From NCBI GenBank assembly GCA_964517125.1, contig CAZFBD010000005.1:42458-106457 (forward strand): DNA of 64,000 nucleotides. Reading direction: 5' to 3'. Shown here piece by piece: positions 16,414 to 25,125 of the stretch. Within the stretch, counting starts at the first letter, position 1; the number at the start of each line of letters is the position of its first letter. The stretch is from SHLQ01 sp964517125. GTDB lineage: Bacteria > Actinomycetota > Acidimicrobiia > Acidimicrobiales > SHLQ01. The notes beneath the pieces were generated by a model, which saw only the letters and a list, made by a program, of their open reading frames with translations, ran no database searches and was not told where the DNA came from. The position numbers and the translations under genes are program-made.

Positions 16414-17637
16414 TCAGCCGCCCGAGGTGTAGGCGGCTGCTGCAGCTCCCGGAGGCGTGGGGTCGTCGCGGTTCTGGAGCCATCCGTGGGGAAGCACGAC
16501 CTTCTTGGGGCCATGGCTGTGCCCACGGGTGAGCCGGGCGGCTTCGGGGGGAAACGCTTCGTCGGGAAAGCGGTCGAGCAGCCCGAGGAGTTGGCTTCGG
16601 TCGGTGAGCTGTCCGAGCTCGTGACGCAGCGCCGGGCCGACCGGGAACCCCTTCAGGTACCAGCTCGTGTGCTTGCGGAAGTCCCGGATTCCACGATCGT
16701 CGCCGAGCCATGCGGCCAGTAGATCGGCGTGCTCGACCATGATTGCCACGACCTGGTGCAGCGACGGCGCAGTGGAGATCGGCTGGCCGGTGAGGCCTTC
16801 GGTGAGCTCGCGGAAGAGCCACGGGCGGCCAAGGCAACCTCGCCCGACCACGACGCCGTCGCAACCGGTCTGTTGCATCATGGCGATGGCGTCCGATGCT
16901 TCCCAGATGTCGCCGTTGCCCAACACCGGAATGCTGGTGACGTGCTGCTTGAGTTCGCCAATTGCGTCCCAGCGTGCGGTGCCGGAGTACGCCTGGTGTG
17001 CGGTCCGGGCGTGCAGGGCGACCGCCGCCGCTCCTTCGTCCTCGGCGATACGTCCGGTGTCGAGCATGGTGACATGGTCGTCGTCGATGCCGATGCGGAA
17101 CTTCAGCGTGACCGGGATGTCCTCGGCGTTCGAGACCATCGCTCGCACGATGTCGCGCAGCAGGTGGTGATGCCACGGAAGTGCGCTGCCGCCACCGTGA
17201 CGGGTGATCTTGGGAGCGGGACAGCCGAGATTCATGTCGATGTGGTCGACGCTGCCTTCGCCAACAAGCTTCTTGACCGCCTCGCCGATCCAGTACGGGT
17301 CGGTGCCGTAGAGCTGGATGCTCCGAGGGGTCTCACCCTCGGCGAACTCGGCCGAGTGGAGCATCTTTTGATGTCCCTCGATGAGGGCGCGGGCAGTGAT
17401 CATCTGGTTGACGTACAGGCCACCCGAGGCGGTGACTGCATCACCTGGCGACGGGGTGGCGTCGTCAAACTTCTGGCCGGCGCCGAAACGTCGGCACAAC
17501 GTGCGGTACGGAGCGGTGGTGACCCCGGCCATGGGCGCAAGGACGACCGGTGGCGAGACTGTGAGACGGCCGATCTTCAGCTGCGTGGGCAGCGAGTCGA
17601 CACCGGTGGTGCCTGGTGCATGCAGCGTGTCGGTCAT
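16414..17637 (-). CDS. dus: tRNA-dihydrouridine synthase
   Basis: Encodes 407 residues of FMN-dependent TIM-barrel enzyme that reduces uridine to dihydrouridine in tRNA. It shows the N-terminal VLAPMAGVTTAPYR motif, the catalytic cysteine in MNLGCPAPK, LKFRIGIDDDH and the HARTAHQAYSG and GRGCLGRPW flavin/phosphate segments, as in DusB-type enzymes. The C-terminal extension after residue 370 is Pro- and Ala-rich and not conserved. The ATG at 17637 overlaps the maf stop by four bases (ATGA). Confidence 0.93.
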   Translation of the reverse strand: MTDTLHAPGTTGVDSLPTQLKIGRLTVSPPVVLAPMAGVTTAPYRTLCRRFGAGQKFDDATPSPGDAVTASGGLYVNQMITARALIEGHQKMLHSAEFAEGETPRSIQLYGTDPYWIGEAVKKLVGEGSVDHIDMNLGCPAPKITRHGGGSALPWHHHLLRDIVRAMVSNAEDIPVTLKFRIGIDDDHVTMLDTGRIAEDEGAAAVALHARTAHQAYSGTARWDAIGELKQHVTSIPVLGNGDIWEASDAIAMMQQTGCDGVVVGRGCLGRPWLFRELTEGLTGQPISTAPSLHQVVAIMVEHADLLAAWLGDDRGIRDFRKHTSWYLKGFPVGPALRHELGQLTDRSQLLGLLDRFPDEAFPPEAARLTRGHSHGPKKVVLPHGWLQNRDDPTPPGAAAAAYTSGG

Positions 17638-18272
17638 GTCCCCAGTGTGCCGGACCATTTTCCGTTTCGCAGGTTCACCCCGAGCGAGGAGAGGAGGAAC
17701 GACAGCTGCCGCCGGGGAAGCCCGATCACGTTGTCGTAGGAGCCGTCGATCGAGGTGACGAACAGGCCGCCACGGCCCTGCATGGCGTAGCTGCCTGCCT
17801 TGTCATCGGCTTCGCCGGTGGCCAGGTACCAGTCGATCTCGTGGTCGGTGAGTGCTGCGAACCGAACCGTGGTCACTTCGACGTGGCCGACCGAGACACC
17901 GTCGACGGCCACGGCGACACCGGTCATGACCTGATGGGTCGTGTCCGACAACTGGCGGAGGTGGCGGGCGGCGTGCGCTCGATCGGTGGGCTTTCCCAGA
18001 ATCTGCCCATCGATGCTGACGATCGTGTCCGCAGCAACGACGACGACCGGGTCGGCGGCGTTGGATGAGGACTTTTGTGCATCGGCGACGACCCGACACT
18101 TCGCCAGCGCCAGGCGCTCGACATGCGCGTGGGGTGTTTCGGCGGGCAGGGGCGTCTCGTCGATGTCGGGCGGCACGACGACCGGTTCGATGTCGAGTTC
18201 ACGCAGCAGCTGCAGTCGGCGAGGCGAACCGGAAGCAAGGATGAATGGCACCAGCAGAGAGTACTCAGGCAC
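17634..18272 (-). CDS. maf: Maf family nucleotide pyrophosphatase
   Basis: Encodes up to 212 residues. Maf proteins hydrolyse non-canonical or modified nucleoside triphosphates to monophosphates and are linked with cell division arrest. The signature ILASGSPRRLQLL is at the N-terminus, PDIDETPLP and the catalytic Asp in VAADTIVS follow, then GKPTDRAHA and the C-terminal GSYDNVIGLP. The frame begins with GTG at 18272, but GTG at 18251 just before PFILASGSPRR would match the usual family start better. It forms an overlapping pair with dus. Confidence 0.92.
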   Translation of the reverse strand: MPEYSLLVPFILASGSPRRLQLLRELDIEPVVVPPDIDETPLPAETPHAHVERLALAKCRVVADAQKSSSNAADPVVVVAADTIVSIDGQILGKPTDRAHAARHLRQLSDTTHQVMTGVAVAVDGVSVGHVEVTTVRFAALTDHEIDWYLATGEADDKAGSYAMQGRGGLFVTSIDGSYDNVIGLPRRQLSFLLSSLGVNLRNGKWSGTLGT

Positions 18273-18372
18273 AGGCGTGGTGAACCGATAAGAATGGGAG
18301 CTGCGTCAGGGCCCTGCGGCGGGAACATCACCCCGTCCATCGGTGCCACGACGATTCTGAGAGGACCGCACA

Positions 18373-19395
18373 GTGACACTTTCTGCGACGAACGACGCAC
18401 CCGAGACCGTTCTGGTCACAGGTGGTGCCGGCTACATCGGCAGCCACACGGCAATCGCCCTGATCACGGCAGGCCACAAGGTCGTCGTCATCGACAACTT
18501 CGTCAACTCCAAGCCCGACGCTCTCGCTGTCGTCGAGGAACTGACGGGAGCCGAGATCGCCATCGTCGAGGGTGACGTGCGGGACCGCGCGCTGGTGGAA
18601 CAGGTCATTGTCGAACATGGCGTCACCGCAGTCATCCACATGGCTGCGCTCAAGGCTGTTGGCGAGTCGGTCGAGATGCCGCTCGAGTACTACGGCAACA
18701 ATCTCGAGAGTGCCATTGCGGTGCTCGACGCCATGAAGGCTGCCAACTGCTGGAAGTTCGTCTTCTCCTCCTCGGCAACCGTGTACGGCGATCCCGAATC
18801 GAACCCGATCCCCGAGACCGCATCCATCGGCGCCACCAACCCGTACGGCATGACGAAGGAGATGATCGAGGTCATCCTTCGCGATGTCGCGGCATCGGAC
18901 GAGCGGTGGAAGATCACTGCACTGCGGTACTTCAACCCGGTTGGCGCCCACGAGAGTGGCCGTATCGCCGAAGCCCCCGTCGGTCGTCCGAACAACCTCA
19001 TGCCCATGGTCATGGAGGTTGCCACCGGCAAGCGCGACAAGGTCATGGTGTTCGGCAACGACTACCCCACCGTCGATGGAACCGGCGTCCGCGATTACAT
19101 CCATGTGATGGATCTCGTCGAGGGCCACGTGGCCGCACTTGAACACATGTCCGAGCAGGACGGCTACGAGGTCTACAACCTCGGCCAGGGAACCGGTGCA
19201 AGCGTTCTTGAACTCATCGCCGGTGTCGAGGACGCCACGGGGATGTCGATCGCTTACGAAGTGACCGACCGACGTGCCGGAGACATTGCCGAGTGTGTGG
19301 CTGACCCGAGCCGAGCCAATGACGAACTCGGTTGGAAGACCACCCGAAGTGTTGCCCAAGCGTGCGTCGACTCCTGGAAGAGCCAGGCGCACTGA
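18373..19395 (+). CDS. galE: UDP-glucose 4-epimerase
   Basis: Encodes 340 residues of the extended short-chain dehydrogenase type, interconverting UDP-glucose and UDP-galactose with bound NAD. The NAD-binding GGAGYIGSHTA is at residues 16-26. The Ser of SSSATVYG and the YGMTK motif supply the catalytic Ser-Tyr-Lys. PVGRPNNLMPMV and YNLGQGTG are family-specific. The start is GTG at 18373, with GAGAGG 7 nt upstream, so this gene is leadered, unlike many neighbours. A GATAAGAAT element near 18287-18295 could be its -10. It would supply galactose units for cell-surface polysaccharide. Confidence 0.94.
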   Translation: MTLSATNDAPETVLVTGGAGYIGSHTAIALITAGHKVVVIDNFVNSKPDALAVVEELTGAEIAIVEGDVRDRALVEQVIVEHGVTAVIHMAALKAVGESVEMPLEYYGNNLESAIAVLDAMKAANCWKFVFSSSATVYGDPESNPIPETASIGATNPYGMTKEMIEVILRDVAASDERWKITALRYFNPVGAHESGRIAEAPVGRPNNLMPMVMEVATGKRDKVMVFGNDYPTVDGTGVRDYIHVMDLVEGHVAALEHMSEQDGYEVYNLGQGTGASVLELIAGVEDATGMSIAYEVTDRRAGDIAECVADPSRANDELGWKTTRSVAQACVDSWKSQAH

Positions 19396-19434
19396 ACCCG
19401 TAAGGACCTGCCCTCCGTGAGTCGACGTGAGGCG

Positions 19435-20502
19435 TCAGCCCTCGGAATGTTCCGCCTGTAGCCGGGTGATCCGGCGCTGCAGTCGCTCGATCCGCAATTC
19501 GAACCGGGTGATGCCCGTTTGCAGTTCGGCTCGTTCGCTTTCGTCGACCCGAGCCAGCTCGTTCGTGAGTTCCTCGAGGCTCTCACGAGCTTCGGTGAGT
19601 TCGTCGCGGCTCGTTTCGAGGCGAGCTGCAAGCTCTGCCTTGTCGAAGACCCGATCTTCGGCAGTTCGCCGCCACGCTGCGGTGGCCGGCTGACCGGCAT
19701 CGTGGGGAAGTAGCGCCTCGTTGCTTGCCGAGCGCCGGGCAATGTACATCGGCGACATGATCTCGATGCCTGCGGCGGACAGCGTGTCGAGAATTGCGGC
19801 TCGGAGCTTTGAGCGTGCGGCCAGCAGGCCGCGGGGATCGTCGAGGAAGCCGGCGATGCGGTAATTCACCGAGTAGTCGCCAAGCTCGAGCACCTGCACG
19901 AATGGATCGATCAGGCCCGAGCTCTTCGCGGCCTCGATGAACAACCCCTCGAGCTGGTGACGGGAGACGTCGTAACCGATGGATGCAGTGGCCGACACGA
20001 TCGTCCCGGAACTGCGCACGACCCGGACCGGTTGGTTCACCATCAGCGAATTCGGGAGGGTGATCAGGTCCCGGTCGGCGGTCTGGATCTCGGTGTGGAA
20101 CAGACCGAGTTCGCTGACGCGTCCCATGTGGTCGCCAACCTCGATGAAGTCGCCGGGTTTGAAGCTGGAGACCGAACGCAACATGAGTCCGGCCATGGCG
20201 TTGGCGATGATCGATTGTGACGAGATGGCGAGCGCGCCGGTGACGATCAGTCCGACGACGCTGAAGGCCAGGTCGCTGTCGGATCCTTCGGGAAGCAGGA
20301 AGATGACGGCGAGCAGCCCCAACAGGCAGAGGCCGATCGTGGCAACCTGCGATCGGAAGTCGCGTTCGGCGTCGTCGTCGGTCTGGCGACGTCGCAGGAG
20401 CCAACGAACACCGACGACGAGCGCCACGGTGACAACGAGGGCGGTCGCCGCCGGGAACCACGGCTCCCACCACGACTCGTCCGCCTGTTGCGCAAGGATC
20501 AT
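19435..20502 (-). CDS. MscS-type mechanosensitive channel with coiled-coil tail
   Basis: Encodes 355 residues. Three hydrophobic segments occupy residues about 15-35, 50-72 and 78-110; the last is the pore-lining helix (TGALAISSQSIIANAMAGLMLR). The beta domain follows with FKPGDFIEVGDHMGRVSELGLFHTEI and LPNSLMVNQPV. A mixed alpha/beta C-terminal vestibule is followed from residue about 285 by an unusual 70-residue charged coiled coil (ARLETSRDELTEARESLEEL). It would release solutes on hypo-osmotic shock. The coiled coil is not standard in MscS and may drive oligomerisation or interaction. Confidence 0.88.
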   Translation of the reverse strand: MILAQQADESWWEPWFPAATALVVTVALVVGVRWLLRRRQTDDDAERDFRSQVATIGLCLLGLLAVIFLLPEGSDSDLAFSVVGLIVTGALAISSQSIIANAMAGLMLRSVSSFKPGDFIEVGDHMGRVSELGLFHTEIQTADRDLITLPNSLMVNQPVRVVRSSGTIVSATASIGYDVSRHQLEGLFIEAAKSSGLIDPFVQVLELGDYSVNYRIAGFLDDPRGLLAARSKLRAAILDTLSAAGIEIMSPMYIARRSASNEALLPHDAGQPATAAWRRTAEDRVFDKAELAARLETSRDELTEARESLEELTNELARVDESERAELQTGITRFELRIERLQRRITRLQAEHSEG

Positions 20503-20512
20503 CGGGGTGACC

Positions 20513-21148
20513 CTACAAAATTCGCCGATCAGCTGCCCAACGGGTCAGCTCGTTGCGGTTCGAGAGTTGCAGTTTGCGGAGCACGGCCCCCGCGTGGGAC
20601 TCGACGGTCTTGATCGAGATGGTCAACCGGCGAGCGATCTCCTTGTAGGCGTAGCCGCGGGCAAGTAACCGCATGACTTCCTGTTCCCGGTTCGTCAGCC
20701 GATCGAGCTCGGGGTCGGAGGAACTCTCGGGAAGGTCGGTGGCGAAGGCGTCCAGAACGAAGCCCGCCAGGCGAGGGGAGAACACGGCGTCGCCGCCGGA
20801 GACCCGGGAGACCGCGTCGATCAGTCCGGGTCCGTCGGTGGCTTTGGTGATGTAGCCGCGAGCCCCGGCGCGAATGACCTCGATGACGTCTTCGGCGGCA
20901 TCCGAAACGGAGAGTGCAAGGAAGACGGAGTTGACGCCCCGGTCGACGCAACCAGCGATGACGTTGGCCGCGGTTCCGTCGGGGAGGTGCACATCGCACA
21001 CGACGACATCGGGCTTCTCTCGGGCGATCAGCGTGACGGCTTCGGCAACGGATCCGGCCTCGCCGACGATGGTGAAGGCGTCCTCGAGTTCGGCCCGAAC
21101 CCCTGCTCGGACAAGTGCGTGGTCGTCGACGAGCACGATTCGGGTCAT
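20513..21148 (-). CDS. LuxR/NarL-type response regulator
   Basis: Encodes 211 residues. The receiver domain has the acidic pair DDH at residues 8-10, the phospho-acceptor Asp52 in VVVCDVHLPDG and Lys in YITKATDG. After a linker the NarL-type helix-turn-helix starts near residue 145 (LTNREQEVMRLLARGYAYKEIARRLTISIKTVESH). It is paired with the upstream PspC-domain kinase, overlapping it by four bases (ATGA), and has AGGAGA as ribosome site. The predicted targets include the divergent PspC-domain gene, given the dyad at 22380-22424. Confidence 0.93.
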   Translation of the reverse strand: MTRIVLVDDHALVRAGVRAELEDAFTIVGEAGSVAEAVTLIAREKPDVVVCDVHLPDGTAANVIAGCVDRGVNSVFLALSVSDAAEDVIEVIRAGARGYITKATDGPGLIDAVSRVSGGDAVFSPRLAGFVLDAFATDLPESSSDPELDRLTNREQEVMRLLARGYAYKEIARRLTISIKTVESHAGAVLRKLQLSNRNELTRWAADRRIL

Positions 21149-22362
21149 GTTGGTTCTCCTGTGGGAAACGGTTTCGCCGCGGCAAGTACTCGGATCGACA
21201 GCTCGACCTCGGTGCCTTCGCCCGGGGTGCTGTGGATGTGGGCCGAGCCGCCAGCCCGTCGCATTCGGGCATGGATGGATTCGGCGACGCCCTTGCGGTC
21301 GGTTGCGACGGTGGTGGTGTCGAACCCGACGCCGGTGTCGCGGATGAAGACCTCGATCGTGTCACCGCGGCGTTCGGCGAACACGTCGACGCGATCGACC
21401 CCCGAATGAACCGCAGCATTGGTCATGGCTTCGCCTGCCGCGGCGAGGAGCGGTGCGAGAACCCCAGGCTCATGGTCGTCGGTGTCGCCGACAGCGACGA
21501 CATCGATCTGCACACCCTGAGCTCGTTCGACTCTGGTGGCGACGTCCTCGAGTGCCGGGCCGAGGCGAACAGCATGGGGGTTGTCGGGGGAGGTGCCGTA
21601 CAGCCAGTTCCGCAGTTCACGCTCCTGTTGGCGGGCCAGTTGCACGGTGCGGGCGGAGTCGTCGGCGTTCTTCTGAATGAGGCTGAGGGTCTGGAGCACC
21701 GAGTCGTGCAGGTGGGCGGAGATTCGGGCTCGCTCGTCGGACCGGATGCGTTCCAGGCGTTCGCCGTCGAGGTCCTGCGCCATCCGGACGACCGATGGTG
21801 CCGCTACGACGGAGATGCCGGCCACGACGGCCACGCCGAACACCAGTGCAATCAGCGTGTCGAGCAGGTTGAACTGCAGTGCGGCGAAGGCAATGAGGCC
21901 GCCGACCGCAACCACGACGCCGGCCACGACTCGAACGACGATGGACAGTCCCTCTTGTTCCCGCTGGCCTCGGGACCACGCAATGAGCGCTCCGGTGAGG
22001 ACGAAGCCGACGGGCCAGACGAGGCTGCGGAAGAACTCCGAGGTGAAGGGGAGCAGGCCCAGAACGAGGCCGAGCACCACCATGGCGACGGCCACGTGCC
22101 GGTGCGTTGAGGACGCACCCTTGGGAACGGGGGAGTAGGGGCTGATGGGTCCCGGAGTGCCGATCGCCAGCGTGGCCCATGCGATGGCGTAGAGAACGAG
22201 GCCCCAACCTCCGACGGTGGTCAGCACCACGAACGAGACCCGGATGACGATTGGCTGCACCCCGATCTCGACGGCGATCGCTGCGGCAACTCCGCCAATC
22301 CACCGGTTCCGGCGGTCGAGGCGGGGCAGCTGCCATCGCGAGGTGTGGAGAGCTCCGGTCAT
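21145..22362 (-). CDS. PspC-domain sensor histidine kinase (HisKA_3 type)
   Basis: Encodes 405 residues. The N-terminus carries a PspC domain (RRNRWIGGVAAAIAVEIGVQPIVIRV followed by a hydrophobic segment). Four more membrane helices lie between residues 95 and 190. The dimerisation/phospho-acceptor motif is ERARISAHLHDSVLQTLSLIQ, followed by an HATPase with GEAMTNAAVHSG and DTGVGFDTTT. This is the architecture of PspC-type kinases that sense membrane stress in actinobacteria. The true start is the ATG at 22362; the preceding in-frame TTG is less likely. It is coupled to the downstream regulator and divergent from a second PspC protein. Confidence 0.92.
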   Translation of the reverse strand: MTGALHTSRWQLPRLDRRNRWIGGVAAAIAVEIGVQPIVIRVSFVVLTTVGGWGLVLYAIAWATLAIGTPGPISPYSPVPKGASSTHRHVAVAMVVLGLVLGLLPFTSEFFRSLVWPVGFVLTGALIAWSRGQREQEGLSIVVRVVAGVVVAVGGLIAFAALQFNLLDTLIALVFGVAVVAGISVVAAPSVVRMAQDLDGERLERIRSDERARISAHLHDSVLQTLSLIQKNADDSARTVQLARQQERELRNWLYGTSPDNPHAVRLGPALEDVATRVERAQGVQIDVVAVGDTDDHEPGVLAPLLAAAGEAMTNAAVHSGVDRVDVFAERRGDTIEVFIRDTGVGFDTTTVATDRKGVAESIHARMRRAGGSAHIHSTPGEGTEVELSIRVLAAAKPFPTGEPT

Positions 22363-22379
22363 CAACTCATCTTCGCAGC

Positions 22380-22424
22380 TCAGGGGGTGAATGACATCAG
22401 GGTCCGACCCTGAGATGACCCTGA
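22380..22424. promoter_or_regulatory. Candidate operator with four TCAGGG half-sites
   Basis: TCAGGG occurs at 22380-22385 and 22397-22402, and its complement CCCTGA at 22408-22413 and 22419-22424. The inner pair forms a dyad (CATCAGGGT/ACCCTGAGATG) around CCG. The site lies between the divergent PspC kinase and PspC-protein genes, a natural place for the NarL-type regulator of this locus to bind. Function is inferred. Confidence 0.5.
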
Positions 22425-22501
22425 GGCGCGGATCAGAGTTCCGGGTCCGATCCGGGCTTCACCCAATGGGCATGGCGGCAACGGTCCTCGAACATGAGAA
22501 C

Positions 22502-23842
22502 ATGGACGACAACACAACTCCCGAAGACCTGCCCGAAGATGCTGCCGAAGACATGGCGGCCGAGACTGGCGAACACATGCCTGACGACATGGACATCACC
22601 GAACCCAACCCCGACCCGGATTCCGAAGATCTCGGATCCGACGGTGGCGAAGCCGATGATGCTCCGATGGACGGCATGCAGGATGCGTTCGCCGACGACG
22701 AGAACGATGCGTCTCCCGCAGACGCTGCCCCCGAGGCAGACGCTGACACAGATGCCATCGCCGCAGTCGAGGCTGAAGTTCGCAGCGCCGAGTCCGTCTG
22801 GAAGCAGGACAAGATCCTCGGTGGAGCAGCAGCCGATGAACCTGCAGCGACCATCCCGCCACCGCAGCCGGCACCGCCGTACGCCGGAGAGGTCGACCGG
22901 CTCGTTCGCGATCCACACGCCACACTCGGCGGCGTCGGATCCGGTATTGCCCACCGCTTCGGGTTCGACGTTGCGCTGACTCGACTGGCGCTCCTGATCG
23001 TGATCCTGTTCTCCGGCGGCACGGCGTTCCTCGCCTACCTGCTCGCCTGGCTGATCATTCCTCGGGCGACCTATTGGCCCCCAACGCCCAGTCAGCGATC
23101 GGGTCGGTTCTCCAGCCGCGAGCTCGGCATTGGTCTCACCGGCCTGGGCGCACTCCTGGCCCTGGCGATCGGTGGCGGCACGGCCGGCTCGGTGCTGATT
23201 CCGTTGGCGCTTGTTGGTGGTGGCGTCTGGATGCTCGTTCAGGAACCAAAGCCCATGGCCGCGGTCGCCGGTGGCGGTTTCGCCTCACCGCCACAGCCTC
23301 CTGGTCCGGCAGCCGCAGCACCCATGCAGCCAATGCCAGCTCCAGCCCCGGCCCCAGTTCAGCCACGGTCGAAGCGTCGCCGCTTCGGACTGTTCGCCCT
23401 GATTGCCGGCGCCTTCGTTGCGCTCCTTGCCGTGATTGCGATCCCGATCGGCCTCATCATTGCGTTCAGCAGCGGCAATATCGATATCGATACCGACCGA
23501 AACGTCATTTCCATGCCGCTGTCCGTCGGTGCCATTCCGACCGAGATCATCGAGGAAGAAGCCTCCATCACCCTGGATCTCACCGAGCTCGATGCGGCGG
23601 ACTTCGCAAGCATGGATGAACCACTCGAAGTCCTGATCGACCTGGACTTCGGTGAAGTCGAAGTTCTGGTTCCCGAAGGTGTCACGGTCGATGTCGATGC
23701 CTCCAGCGGAGTCGGCGATGTTGATGTGTTCGGCGTCTCTGACGACGGCATTCTCCCGGAGCGGCTCTTCAGCGTCGACGATCCCGACATTGAACTCACG
23801 ATCAAGGTGAAGGCGGGTGCAGTTGATGTTCGCCGTTCTTGA
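22502..23842 (+). CDS. PspC-domain membrane protein with acidic N-terminal region
   Basis: Encodes 446 residues. Residues 1-90 are strongly acidic and low in complexity (many Asp, Glu, Ala). A PspC domain follows (RLVRDPHATLGGVGSGIAHRFG and a helix pair FDVALTRLALLIVILFSGG), then two more membrane segments, a Pro/Ala-rich linker and a final helix (FGLFALIAGAFVALLAVIAIPIGLIIAF). The C-terminal 110 residues resemble the extracytoplasmic LiaF/DUF1707-like beta domain (VLIDLDFGEVEVLVPEGVTVDVDASSGVGDV). It probably acts with the divergent kinase in a membrane-stress circuit. Starts at 22466 or 22472 are also possible; 22502 is chosen because of a GAACAT hexamer 6 nt upstream. Confidence 0.82.
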   Translation: MDDNTTPEDLPEDAAEDMAAETGEHMPDDMDITEPNPDPDSEDLGSDGGEADDAPMDGMQDAFADDENDASPADAAPEADADTDAIAAVEAEVRSAESVWKQDKILGGAAADEPAATIPPPQPAPPYAGEVDRLVRDPHATLGGVGSGIAHRFGFDVALTRLALLIVILFSGGTAFLAYLLAWLIIPRATYWPPTPSQRSGRFSSRELGIGLTGLGALLALAIGGGTAGSVLIPLALVGGGVWMLVQEPKPMAAVAGGGFASPPQPPGPAAAAPMQPMPAPAPAPVQPRSKRRRFGLFALIAGAFVALLAVIAIPIGLIIAFSSGNIDIDTDRNVISMPLSVGAIPTEIIEEEASITLDLTELDAADFASMDEPLEVLIDLDFGEVEVLVPEGVTVDVDASSGVGDVDVFGVSDDGILPERLFSVDDPDIELTIKVKAGAVDVRRS

Positions 23843-23911
23843 TCTCACCATCGGACTTGTGGTGCTGTGCCTTGCAGCCACGGTGTTCATCGATGGATAG
23901 GTGCCGGAAAC

Positions 23912-23917
23912 TACGCT
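23912..23917 (+). promoter_or_regulatory. Leaderless -10 hexamer
   Basis: TACGCT lies 6 nt before the GTG at 23924. There is no Shine-Dalgarno sequence, so it supports that GTG as the start of the lipoprotein. Confidence 0.5.
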
Positions 23918-23923
23918 GACTGC

Positions 23924-25018
23924 GTGCGCCTGATCCACACCGTTCTGATTCTCGGTCTGTTGGCCGCATCCTGTTCCTCCGGAACAACGGATGCGGCCTC
24001 GACCGCGTCCGGGGCCGGCGCCACGACGGTCGCGGCCGACACGGATTCCGTGCCCGAGGAGACCACCTCGACCGAATCCGCACCGACGTCCTCGGAAGCG
24101 CCGGCGACAACCGAGGAGCAGCCGACGACGACATCTCCGCCGGTCGAGTCACTGCCCGACGCGTGTGTGGAGGACCGGGCCGCGCAGGTCGGGCTGCAAA
24201 CCGAAGCCCTCGAGTCCGGGGGCAACGAGTACCGATACCAGTTCACCGTGCCATCGACCTACGACGGCACGCCGCTTCCGGTCGTGCTCGACTTCCACCC
24301 GATCGGTTTCACCGGCCCGGTGCAAGCCCAGATCAGCGGCTTCGCCGACCTCGCCGAGACCGAGGGGTTCCTGGCGGTGCAACCCACGGGGCCGGTCGGC
24401 TCCAACGACGACCGCAACGTCTGGGAGCTGGCCCAGTTCGACGAAGCCGGGCGCGACGATGTGGCCTTCGTCGGTGACCTGCTCGACCAGCTCGGCGCCG
24501 ACGTGTGTCTCGACCGGGACCGCGTGTACGCCATTGGCATGTCCAGCGGTGCGCTGTTCACCTCGAACCTTGTGTGTCGGTTCAGTGAGCACCTCGCCGC
24601 AGCCGTTTCCGTCGCCGGGGTCACCCACGACGACGCGTGTAGCCCCGAGCGGTCCATTCCGTACATGGCCTTCCACGGAACGGCCGACACCACGATCCCG
24701 TTCGATGGCTCGGGTCAGTCCACGCTCGATGGCGCCGAACTCCTTGGCGACTTCTTCACCCAGGTGATGCCCGAGGAGTTCGATGAGTTCGCGGTCGACG
24801 CAGGGTGCACCGAGTCGGTCGACACGCCGGTGAGCGAGAAGGTGAACGTGCGCACCTGGCCCGAGTGTCCGGTCGAGCTGGCGTTCTACACCATCTCCGA
24901 CGGCGGCCACACCTGGCCCGGCTCCGAGCTCTTCATCTCGATCGATCCCGAGAACACCAACGTCGATATCGACGCAACCGCTCTCGCCTGGGAGTTCTTC
25001 GAGCGCCACAGCCGCTGA
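23924..25018 (+). CDS. Lipoprotein esterase of the PHB-depolymerase/LpqC type
   Basis: Encodes 364 residues. A lipoprotein signal ends in LLAASC (lipidated Cys17), followed by a 65-residue Thr/Ser/Glu-rich linker that would hold the domain off the membrane. The alpha/beta hydrolase domain has VVLDFHPIGFTG near its start, the nucleophile elbow GMSSGAL, an acid region HGTADTTIPF and the catalytic His in DGGHTWPG. This matches extracellular poly(3-hydroxybutyrate) depolymerases and feruloyl-esterase-like proteins. The substrate is not certain. The GTG start gives an immediate signal peptide; an upstream in-frame ATG at 23867 would spoil it. Confidence 0.87.
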   Translation: MRLIHTVLILGLLAASCSSGTTDAASTASGAGATTVAADTDSVPEETTSTESAPTSSEAPATTEEQPTTTSPPVESLPDACVEDRAAQVGLQTEALESGGNEYRYQFTVPSTYDGTPLPVVLDFHPIGFTGPVQAQISGFADLAETEGFLAVQPTGPVGSNDDRNVWELAQFDEAGRDDVAFVGDLLDQLGADVCLDRDRVYAIGMSSGALFTSNLVCRFSEHLAAAVSVAGVTHDDACSPERSIPYMAFHGTADTTIPFDGSGQSTLDGAELLGDFFTQVMPEEFDEFAVDAGCTESVDTPVSEKVNVRTWPECPVELAFYTISDGGHTWPGSELFISIDPENTNVDIDATALAWEFFERHSR

Positions 25019-25125
25019 ACGGACCCGCACGTTGCGGACCCATGCTGTGACCGACAACCCCGCGGTGTGACCAGAAACTCCACGCGTTCTCAACGCCGTC
25101 CCGCGCATGCCGACATGATGGAGTC

